Source of the DNA: Epichloe hybrida
Lineage: Eukaryota; Ascomycota; Sordariomycetes; Hypocreales; Clavicipitaceae
Direction: 5' to 3'
Assembly (NCBI GenBank): GCA_019022495.1
Contig: JAFEKR010000007.1
Coordinates: forward strand, 248,001 to 312,000
DNA: 64,000 nucleotides
In this document: positions 55,069 to 64,000 of the stretch, in pieces
Layout of the letters: every line of letters begins with the position of its first letter
Position numbering within the stretch: the first letter of the stretch is position 1
Translations under genes and position numbers: made by a program
The notes under the pieces: generated by a model
Database searches by the model: none
Told to the model about the DNA's origin: nothing
The model's input: only the letters and a program-made list of their open reading frames with translations

Positions 55069-56945
55069 ATGTCTCGCATGCATTCATTGTCACGTCTACA
55101 GTTCGCTCCCACAACATCCACAGCCTCAGCCATCACTCACAAGGTCCCTCGACGCTTCTTCCAAAGCACCGCCATGACCGGGCTCGGCCGAATCAAGCCA
55201 GCTGCCAGGGTGTCTGGCCAGAAGCAGGATGTCTGGTAGGAAGCCCTTCCCACGCCCTCTCCTTGCAGTCTCCTCGCAGCCCTTGAGTACATCCATCTGT
55301 TCGTGGCCGCTGACTCTTCTTGTTTAAAAAAAAAAAAAAAAAAAAAAAAGTCCATCATCAACGAAGCCGCCGCCGCTTCACCCAAACAGCCCATTGTCAA
55401 CATGGGACAGGGCTTCTTCGGCTACAACCCCCCAGACTTCATTCTCAACGCGGCAAAGGAGGCTCTTGACCGCGTGGAATGCAACCAGTACTCGCCCACC
55501 AAGGGGCGACCGCGGTTGAAGAAGGCCATTGCCGATGCCTACTCGCCCTTCTGGGGGAGGAAGATTGATCCCGAGACCGAGGTGACCATTACCACTGGCG
55601 CCAACGAGGGTAGGTGGCTCTGCTGATGCGCCGACGGCTGCTTCTTGTCCCGAACGTTCGGCTGATGTTGTCCTCCTGCAGGTATGTTGAGTGCCTTTAT
55701 GGCATTTATTGAGCCGGGCGATGAGGTCATCATCTTTGAGCCCTTTTTCGACCAGTAAGCTACTTCAGAGGCAGGAAGGCAGCTAGACAGGAAGGCCTGC
55801 TACTCGATCAAGGGGACAGACTAGGTAGGAGCTGATGATCGGCGCAGGTACATTAGCAATATCGAAATGCCAGGTGGCAAAATCGTCACTGTCCCTTTGC
55901 ATCCGCCCAGCACTGGCGCAACAAGGACTTCTTCCGCTGCTGACTGGACAGTGGACTTTGAGGAGTTGGAAAAGGCAATCACGCCCAAGACCAAGATGAT
56001 TGTCCTCAACACACCACGTATGATCTTTTCACTTTTTTACTTGATCACCGTTCGGGCCCAATCCGATGTATCATCTACTGAGTCATCATAGATAACCCTG
56101 TCGGCAAGGTTTTTTCAAAAAAGGAACTCCAAAAGATTGGTCATCTATGCGTCAAGAACGAAATCATCATTCTCTCGGACGAAGTCTACGATCGACTGTA
56201 CTATGTTCCCTTCACGCGCATGTCCACCTTGTCGCCCGAGATTGAAGCCCTCACCATTACCGTTGGATCGGCAGGCAAGAACTTTTACGCCACTGGCTGG
56301 CGAGTCGGTACGTTCGGTCCTCGGTTTCACTCTCCCTCCTTTGGTTAGTGATGAAGTAGAACAGCAAGAAACTTGCAGTTTGTGTCATCCCGTTCATCCG
56401 CCGCCAGGGCAGTTTGAAAAAGACTAACGGCGTTGGGATCCAAATAAAAAGGCTGGCTCATGGGTCCCGCCGACCTCATCAAGTACGTCTCGGCCGCCCA
56501 CACCCGCATCTGCTACTCCTCCGTGTCCCCCCTCCAGGAAGCATGCGCCGTCGGCTTCGAGCAGGCTTCCGCCCGGGGCTTCTGGGACAGCACCATGCAC
56601 GAAATGAAGTCCAAGATGGACCGCTTCAACAAAGTCTGGGACGAGCTGGGCATGCCCTACTCTGACCCCGAGGGCGGGTACTTTGTTCTCGTGAACATGA
56701 ACAAGGTGAAGCTGCCGGAGGACTATCCGTTCCCCGACCACGTTGCCTCGAGACCGAGGGATTTTAAGCTCGCTTGGTTCCTGATCCAGGAGGTCGGCGT
56801 GGCGGCCATTCCGCCGACGGAGTTTTACACGGATAAAAATGCGCACCTGGCCGAGGACTATGTGCGGTTCGCGGTGTGCAAGGATGATGAGGTTCTGGAG
56901 GAGGCTAAGAATCGATTGAGGGGGCTGAAGAAGTATATGGAGTAG
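55069..56945 (+). CDS. BNA3: Kynurenine aminotransferase (class I PLP aminotransferase)
   Basis: Six exons: 55069-55235 (end uncertain), 55351-55609, 55682-55754, 55848-56017, 56092-56307 and 56452-56945. Apart from the first junction every intron is GT..AG and in phase. The enzyme converts kynurenine plus 2-oxoglutarate to kynurenate. The N-terminus MSRMHSLSRLQ..RRFFQST looks like a mitochondrial presequence; an internal ATG (MTGLGRI) could give a cytosolic form. Family signatures are GQGFFGYNPPDF, NQYSPTKGRPRL, TTGANEGMLS, NTPHNPVGK, LSDEVYDRLYY and the PLP lysine in SAGKNFYATGWRVGW. The first junction is odd: the expected DVWS join needs one more G than the acceptor AG after a 24-A run provides, so exon 1 as drawn is out of phase by one base. 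Cutting exon 1 at 55230 keeps frame but loses two conserved residues. Confidence 0.88.
55326..55349. repeat. 24-A homopolymer abutting an intron acceptor
   Basis: Twenty-four A residues run directly into the AG of the first aminotransferase intron, where a pyrimidine tract would be usual. Length in such runs is error-prone in sequencing and variable in nature. Confidence 0.9.
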
Positions 56946-57012
56946 AATGGGGGCTGCACCATGTGCCTTTCTTTGTGCGTACTCATGTAATATGTACCCT
57001 CTTTGTGTATAT

Positions 57013-58978
57013 TCATGTATGTACCTCGTCATCAAAGTGTACCACCTTTGGCGCGTGCGTCTCATTCCCGTTGACGTCCCCTCCATATGCCAAGTATCCG
57101 CTCACAGCAGGCTCCCCCGTCTTCATGATATCCTCTGCGTCCCCGTGCACCCATACAGTCTGCATCCCCATGACCATGTGCTGCAGAGTATGGCAATGGA
57201 CCATCCACACGCCCGGCTGGGTGACTCGCATGCGCCATGCCAGCCATCCATGCTTCTCGTCCACGCCCACGGTTTTGTCGTACCTGTACAGCAGGGTGGT
57301 GTCCCTCAACACGGGTTGTGTTCCCTGGAGCTGCTGCTCCATCACCTCGGGGCTCCAAGCGCCGCGGCCGCTGCCCACGTGGTGGTAATGTCGGCCGTGG
57401 GCGTGCAGCGGATGAGTGTCTTGGGTTCCGTTGGCGCGGCCTGATGCCGATCGGGCGCCGTGTTGTTGAAAGACAATCTCGATGACCTCGCCCACCTTGG
57501 CGGGGTACGTTTTCGTCTTGGGGTCGAGACCGCCGTTGGCCACGGCTGCCTTGTAGTCTGGCAGGTAGGCCGTTTGATTCTTGTAGAGCGCGACGAGGTA
57601 GGGCTCTCCAGCCACGGTCAAGGGCCGAGGCGTCTTGTTGCCTTCTGACCAGGCATTGTCGTTGATGGTCCAGATGAAGTACTGGTTCTCAACGAGCTGC
57701 GTGTTGAGTATGACGCGGCGGGTAACTTCCTTGGCGGAGGGGGCGTCATTCGGAAAGAGAGGTCGCAGCACGTAGTCGAGATATCCTGCCATGGTGGGAG
57801 GGAGCTTCATGGGGGGTCTTTCCGGGTTCCTGTCGCGGGCCAGGCGGCGTACCTTGTCTCTCGGGCTTCCGCAAGTGTTCCTGTACGAGAGGACGGCATA
57901 GTTTGTCACCACCTTGGGTCGATCGCGCGACTCGAGCTGCACGTAGTAGTCGAGCCTGCCCTGTCGGAGGAGCTCGGCGCATGATTTGGCATGGAACAGT
58001 GCGCTGTACCGTTGACCGGACCCGATCTGCAACAGGTCAACGGGGTATGGCAGGGTGTATTGCCCGTCGGCCTCGATGATCTGCAGGCTCTCGTTGCCGT
58101 GCTTGTCAATGCCCAGGAGCGCCAGGCTGAGAGCCGTCGCGCCAACAAAGCGGAAGCGGTATGTCTCGCCGGGGTTGACTTTGATGACGCTCAGGGCGCG
58201 GGTGGACGCATCGACGGCCTTGTGATTAGAGATGGACTTGCCGTTGATGAGCCACCCGTTTGGCTCACCCGACCATCGCATCGGCGAAGATTCGAGACCG
58301 CTCTCAATCTCGGCGTCGGTCTGATTCCAATACTCCTGGAGGAAGACGATGCGCTCGCCCTGCGTCTCGTACGGCGCATCACGTGCGTCGTCGACAATCA
58401 GGGCGCCCGTGGCCGTGTTCGCCTGGAATCCAACATGCGAGTGGTAGTAGTACGTGCCTGCGCTTGACTTTTCCGCCTTCAACTGATAGTCGAAGTAGTG
58501 ATGCGGTGGAATGGGCCATTGGCTGGCGAGAGGCGTCCCGTCAGAGAAGGGATAGGCTGCGAGAGCTAAGCCGTGCCAGTGCTGATGGGGAGAGATAAAA
58601 GACAAACAACGGTTAGGGAAACGGTTTTGAACTGAACATCCGAGTTTTACTTTGTCGTCTTCCCTGATGAATAGGAGGAGCAGAGAGAAGAGAAAGCGCG
58701 CGCCGCCGCTGCAATGGAGCACGTACCATGGTGAGATTTCGGTGTGCCATGTCATTGTATACTCGGATCCAGACGACCTTGTCCTCTTGGATGCGCAACG
58801 TTGGTCCCGGCAAGGAATTGTTGACCAGGACCGACTCTCGGTACATGCCCCCGATGCTGATGTTCCGTTGACTGACATTCAGCACAAAGTCGGGTTTGAA
58901 TGAGCCGTCGTGTTTGTGAAGTCGCCCTGCCGCCAGGGTCGGTGCGATTGCCAAGCTGAACAGGCCGAACAGCTTCAT
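57013..58978 (-). CDS. Secreted multicopper oxidase, fungal ascorbate oxidase type
   Basis: Two exons: 58978-58727 and 58581-57013, with a 145-bp intron that cuts just before the first copper motif, giving 606 residues. A signal peptide (MKLFGLFSLAIAPTLAAG) indicates secretion. The four copper-binding motifs are intact: HWHG (85-88), HSH (131-133), HPLHAHG and HCHTLQHMVMGM, the last with Met as axial type-1 ligand. Such enzymes oxidise phenols, ascorbate or metals while reducing oxygen to water. The SQWPI stretch and general layout recall fungal-type ascorbate oxidases more than classic laccases, but substrate cannot be read from sequence. Several N-glycosylation sites (for example NVS, NIS, NLT near the N-terminus) are visible. 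It converges on the aminotransferase gene, with only 67 bp between the stop codons. Confidence 0.92.
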
Positions 58979-61308
58979 CTTTGACAGCAGGGCCTCCTCG
59001 ACTGACCCGGGAAACTGGCCGCTTGGGGTGGTATTATCAGAGGCAAGATGAAGCAGCGAGCATCGTGAGGAGAGCTTCCTTTTTGATCCATCTTCTTCTC
59101 CAGTCCGCTGCGCTCGTCCTACTTAAATAATCTGGCCCCCTACATGTATTATCCGTCAACCCTCCAGGATTGTGGGGATGAAGACATGGAGCCGCTGGGT
59201 CTTGGTGATCAAAGCCAGCTCTGCCAACCCGTGTCAACCCAACCCGTTGTCCAACCCATGCCGGGTCCATGACCAGGAAATAAGCAGGGGCTGCCGACGA
59301 TACCGACGACGAATAAGAATGCGCCCGCATCGCCCGAGCCCTTGTTTCTAAGCATGTACATATGTACATGTAATGTAGGTTCCTGGACTTTGGTGACAGG
59401 GCTTGAGATATGAACTGGCCAGTGAGGCGCCTGGGGTGTAATATTGCGTCCAGAACTATTTCCATGCATGGTTTGACTCGCGAACAAGGCACATCTCCTT
59501 GACTTGTTGTCCACCTTGTGGAGTCACGCCATGTAGCTAGGGTCTGTGTGTATCCAATTAGATAAAAGTAAGCTAGATACATATGTACAGTTTGCGGGCC
59601 CCGTAGACCCACTGTAGACAACAAGCTATTAATAAGGAGATGAACTGACTGGGTCTGTCTGACTTGGTCGCGCTTCTCCCAACTCGGGCCCAAGGCCAAC
59701 GGCCCAAGGCCAACGGCCCACTTCGGGATGTACAATGAAGTTGTCAGAGCCACAGTCGAAGCAGAGCTCAACCGCTGAGACACGAGGTCCTATGTACAGC
59801 CCTAGCCTCTTTCTAGTACCTCGGTAGATACAATGAAATGTTTTTATGTAGGTGTATGAATTTCCCTCTAGTATAGGTACATACATGGCTATTTGAGTAG
59901 CTGTCCATACCCTCTTACATACAGGGTCGGACAACCCAAATCATGCAGTTATATCGAACCCTGGCTTCGCGGTCCAACAGTACTACAGTACATGTATGTT
60001 CGACATGCGGAGTACGCGCGGCTGAGTCGGTGGCTATGCTCGGTTCTCATGCTCGGCTCGTTAATGCCGCCAGCTGCCTAACAACGTGAGTAAATACGGT
60101 CCGTACGATCCGTAATATGGTCCGCATACATGTAGACTACTCTGCATTGGAAGGGATATCTCCCGATTTGCTGAAATAAGAAGGAGACATCAGCCGTCGT
60201 TTCTGAGAGAAGAGGCAAGGCGAGGCATTCCGCAGCACCCCAGGAGGGTTGAAGATGAGAAAAATACGAGATGGGGGATGTGCACCACAGCCGCACTCCC
60301 AGACAAGCGGGCGTTGCCAATGGATGGATGCAATTGATGGGATGATGATGAAAAAGCAAAAAGCAAAAAGCAGAAGCAGTTTATCCTCGGCTTCCCCATC
60401 GGCCCATCGGCCGACGGTGCCTGCAACCAACCTACCCCAGAGACCGGTGTAATTTGTGTTGGATCCTCTAATAATCCGTAGTCACACCCAACAACGCGAT
60501 GCCGCCCATGTTGATCATCGTCGATGTCCCAAAGTTGTCGTTTGAAGGTAGTACATGCCGAGAGCGAATGAGACGAGCATTGTCTTGAGCCAAAGGTCGA
60601 CAGCGACAGGTATGAGGGTTTGAGCGGTCAGGTCGTAATAAGAAGCATCATAATCATAGAAGAAGAAGAAGTCTCGGGACAATCTCAGCAACCCCGCCGT
60701 GGGACGGAAGTCTACACGTACATTATGTTGTATGTTGTGTGTTGTATGTGCATAATATGTATGTAGTGCCCTGGTGGAGGCCCCCGCAATCGAAGTGCAC
60801 TGCAAAAACGGAAGCGGCCGATATGCGATGAACCAGAGCCAGACTGCTTACCAGCTGGCGGATTATCAGCTGGCGGATTGTCAGCTGGCGGATTATTACA
60901 CATCGACGGCCGCAGCTGTCAAACGGCTGTCAAACGGCTGTCTGTCGGCAGGCATGAGTTGATCGAGTTGAACCAGAACGGACATCGCCCACCCCACCCC
61001 GTCCAAGTCCATGTCACCCCAAAATCACCCCAAATCGCCAGCCAGCCGCATTGTCGCCACCCGTCTGGCTCGAGGTGGACAACGCCGCCGTCCTCCAGCT
61101 CCAAAGTTTCCTTTTCTCCAGCCTCAACTACAAAACCTCTGCTGACCCCTCACAAGTGAGGCTCGTCCCGCTCGCCTTTCCTCTGAATCGTTTTGGGTCT
61201 ACGCTGCTTGCTTTCTGTGCATGTTTGCCCTCCTGCGTACTACGTTCTCTGCCCGTTCATCTTGTTGTATAATTAGCATCCATCTCGGCAACAGTACCTT
61301 TACCAGTC
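58979..61308. other. Divergent intergenic region, multicopper oxidase / XDH
   Basis: The 2.3-kb gap has no supported gene. It has the densest group of TACATGTA palindromes in the window: 59141-59148, 59365-59372, 59989-59996 and 60127-60134. A duplicated GGCCCAAGGCCAAC lies at 59689-59716 and a triplicated AGCTGGCGGATT at about 60853-60895. The small Ala/Asp frame over the latter is repeat-driven and not called. Confidence 0.55.
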
Positions 61309-63980
61309 ATGGCTCCCATTGCTGCTTCATCAGAGCCAGAGCCTTTCCCAGAGACTCTTGAAGCTCTGACGGCCAACTTCGACGATACCCTGCGCTTCTA
61401 CCTAAACGGTGCCAAGGTGGTCTTGGACGACATAGACCCCGAAATCACCGTTTTGGAATATCTTCGAGCCATCGGCCTGACAGGGACAAAATTGTATGCT
61501 GTTCCCACTCCACACCCTTTTCTTCGAATCAGGCAAACATTTCACTAACCCACGTATTACCCATCCTCGTATAGGGGCTGCGGAGAAGGTGGATGCGGTG
61601 CGTGCACAGTTGTCGTCAGTCAATACAACCCTACCACAAAACAAGTTTACCATGCCAGTGTCAATGCTTGTCTTGCACCGCTGGTCAGTCTAGACGGCAA
61701 ACATTTAATCACCATTGAGGGCATCGGTAACACAAAACGCCCACATCCTGCCCAAGAACGGGTGGCAAAGGGTCACGGTAGCCAATGCGGCTTCTGCACT
61801 CCCGGTATCGTCATGAGCTTGTACGCCCTGCTGAGGAATAACAATACACCCACCATGCATGATATGGAAGAGTGTTTCGACGGTAACTTGTGTCGTTGCA
61901 CCGGGTACCGGCCTATTCTCGATGCCGCCAATACATTCAGTGTCGAGCAATCTTTCCCCAAGGGTTTGCCTACCAAGTCAGCTACTGGCGGTTGCTGCAA
62001 AGGCAATGGAGCCTCGCAAGCCTGTGGCAGCAGTGGACGCTGCCTAAGTGAAACCGACGGATCCAAGAGGACAAATGGAAGTCTCTACGTTGAGGCAAGT
62101 GGAATCAGTCTAGATGGTGGTTCCCAGACGAGCAACGGAAATGGCACAACGAATGGCATCCAAGATGGAACAGCGCAAGCCAATAGAGGCGGATGCTGTA
62201 TGTACAACGGCAACGGCCCACCGGCCGGAGGGTGTTGCATGCGAAAGAACGGGCTGAATGACCAGCTCATTAAGCGATTTAATCCGCCCGGATTCATAGA
62301 GTACAACCCTGATACGGAACTCATTTTCCCACCTGCCTTGAAGAAGCACGAGCTGCGGCCACTTGCATTTGGTAACAAACGGAAAAGATGGTATCGACCA
62401 ACAACACTGGACCAGCTCCTCCAGATCAAACGAGTTCACCCTCAGGCCAAGATCATTGGTGGGAGTAGCGAGACTCATATCGAGATCAAATTCAAGGCTC
62501 TCCAGTATCCCGCCTCAGTTTTTGTCGGCGATATAGCAGAGCTCAGGCAATATGAGTTCAAAGAAGATCATATCGAGATTGGCGGTAACGTCGTCTTGAC
62601 GGACCTGGAGGGTATCTGTAAGAAAGCCATCGAGCACTATGGCCACGGACGAGGGCAGGTGTTTGAGAACATTATGAAACAGCTCAAGTTTTTTGCTGGA
62701 AGACAAATTCGAAATGTCGGCACACCTGCTGGTAATCTGGCAACTGCCTCGCCCATCTCTGACTTGAACCCAGCGCTCTGGGCTGCCGACGCCGTCCTTG
62801 TGACCAAGTCAGCAACTCAGGAGACAGAGATCCCCATGTCATCATTCTTCACCGGATATCGAAAGACGGCTCTATCCCAGGATGCAATCATCGCATCCAT
62901 AAGAATACCCGTGACCGCGGCGAAGAACGAGTTCTATCGAGCCTACAAGCAGGCCAAGCGGAAGGATGATGACATTGCCATTGTAACTGGCGCGCTCAGA
63001 GTCAAGCTGAACGACGAAGGTATCGTCTCCGAATGTAGCTTGATTTACGGTGGCATGACTGCTACTACGTGCTCCGCAAAGAAAGCCACCGCATATGTCA
63101 TTGGCAAAAAGTTTGCCGAGCTCGAGACTTTGGAAGGCGTCATGAATGCTTTGGGTGAAGACTTCGACATGCAGTTCAGCGTCCCCGGAGGCATGGCTTC
63201 CTACAGAAAAGCACTTGCTCTTGGATTTTTCTATCGTTTCTATCACGATGTTCTGACAAATATGGATGGAAAAAGCAAGCATGTGGACAAGGAAGCCATC
63301 GACGAGCTCGAAAGGGCCCTGTCAAAAGGTACTGTTGACGAGACATCTGCGGCCGCCTACGAGCGAGAGGTTACCGGAAAATCGAACCCTCATCTCGCTG
63401 CTTTGAGGCAAACCACAGGTGAGGCCCAGTACACGGATGATATACCCGCTCTGAAGAATGAACTTTTTGGATGCTGGGTCCTGTCGACAAAGGCTCACGC
63501 CAAGATCAAGTCGGTTGACTACTCCCAAGCGCTTGACATGCCTGGCGTGGTCGACTTTATTGACAAAAATGACATGCCTTCTGCCGACGCCAACAAGTTT
63601 GGGCCACCAAACTTTGACGAGGTATTCTTCGCCGAGGGAGAGGTTCACACAGCCGGACAAGCCATTGCCATGGTTCTGGCCACCTCGGCCAACAGAGCTG
63701 CTGAAGCAGCCAGAGCCGTCAAGGTCGAATATGAAGAGTTGCCGGCCATTTTGACCATGGAAGAGGCCATCGCCAAAAAGAGCTTTCACCCTGTGTATCG
63801 AGAGATCAAAAAGGGCGACGCCGAAGGTGCTTTCGAAGACTGCGACCACGTCTTTACGGGTACAGCTCGCATGGGTGGGCAAGAACACTTTTACCTCGAG
63901 ACCAATGCCTGCGTTGCCGTGCCTAAGCGCGAGGATGGGGAAATGGAGCTCTTTGCCAGTACGCAGAATGCCAACGAAAC
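61309..63980 (+). CDS. xdh: Xanthine dehydrogenase, N-terminal two-thirds (runs off window)
   Basis: Exons 61309-61493 and 61575-63980 with an 81-bp intron (branch CACTAACC). A GTAAGT donor at 63981 shows that a further exon lies beyond the window. Xanthine dehydrogenase oxidises hypoxanthine to xanthine and uric acid in purine use. Two [2Fe-2S] sites are clear: GCGEGGCGACT across the intron junction, and QCGFCTPGIVMS with CRCTGYRP. The FAD domain shows KIIGGSSETHIEIKF and AGRQIRNVGTPAGNLATASPISD. The molybdenum-cofactor domain begins with GEAQYTDDIP and reaches GGQEHFYLETNA before the cut. About 863 of roughly 1400 residues are present. The linker between the iron-sulphur and FAD parts is long and carries repeated Gly-Gly-Cys-Cys motifs. 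Start is the only ATG upstream of the conserved region. Confidence 0.94.
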
Positions 63981-64000
63981 GTAAGTTGACAGAGAACCTC

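Noticed and set aside
55303..55626. Frame reading through the 24-A run as poly-Lys into aminotransferase exon 2
   Set aside because: The reading starts at a GTG inside the intron and the poly-Lys segment has no counterpart in the family. The conserved protein begins at 55351.
56424..57086. 220-codon minus-strand frame overlapping aminotransferase exon 6
   Set aside because: Antisense shadow of a well-conserved exon with no family resemblance of its own.
54199..63980. A secondary-metabolite cluster made of aminotransferase, multicopper oxidase and XDH
   Set aside because: Each is a common stand-alone catabolic or housekeeping enzyme. There is no backbone synthase, transporter or regulator, and the gaps between some of them exceed 2 kb.

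Overview
The window looks like nuclear DNA of a filamentous ascomycete, most likely Sordariomycetes/Hypocreales. Evidence is the many short introns (58-192 bp) with GT..AG ends and CTAAC-type branch sites, fungal-type gene families, and a left end of transposon remnants altered in the way repeat-induced point mutation (RIP) alters DNA. The order assignment is an inference from protein resemblance, not a search result.

Layout. 1-13990 is an AT-rich, TA-rich transposon graveyard. Positions 1 to about 4260 hold a degraded Helitron (RepHel protein, minus strand). About 4261-7203 is unclassified RIP-altered DNA. Positions 7209-13985 hold a full-length Ty1/Copia LTR retrotransposon with two 258-bp LTRs and a perfect 5-bp target duplication (ATAAC). 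The 17 LTR-LTR differences I counted are all transitions. The boundary at 13990 is sharp, and everything to its right is ordinary gene-bearing DNA.

The gene part (about 16.3-64 kb) holds 14 protein genes and one tRNA: a single-pass membrane protein (+), a Ser/Pro-rich Mid2-like membrane protein (+), a TPX2-like spindle protein (-), DASH subunit DAD2 (-) head to head with shugoshin SGO1 (+), retromer subunit VPS29 (-), a single-exon ATP-grasp/methyltransferase fusion (-), ribosome-biogenesis factor RRP12 (+), a DUF2293 protein (-), a bZIP transcription factor (+), tRNA-Gln(CTG) (-), a JmjN/JmjC/PHD KDM4-type histone demethylase (+), kynurenine aminotransferase (+), a multicopper oxidase of the fungal ascorbate-oxidase type (-), and the first two-thirds of xanthine dehydrogenase (+, running off the right edge).

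Most of these are housekeeping genes with no operon logic. The notable functional grouping is three chromosome-segregation genes in a row (TPX2-like, DAD2, SGO1), the last two sharing a 422-bp divergent promoter. The best candidate for undescribed biochemistry is the ATP-grasp/methyltransferase fusion. Further points of interest are a stop-free 75-bp intron inside a membrane helix, a phase conflict at an intron ending in a 24-A run, and a dispersed palindrome (TACATGTA) in intergenic DNA.
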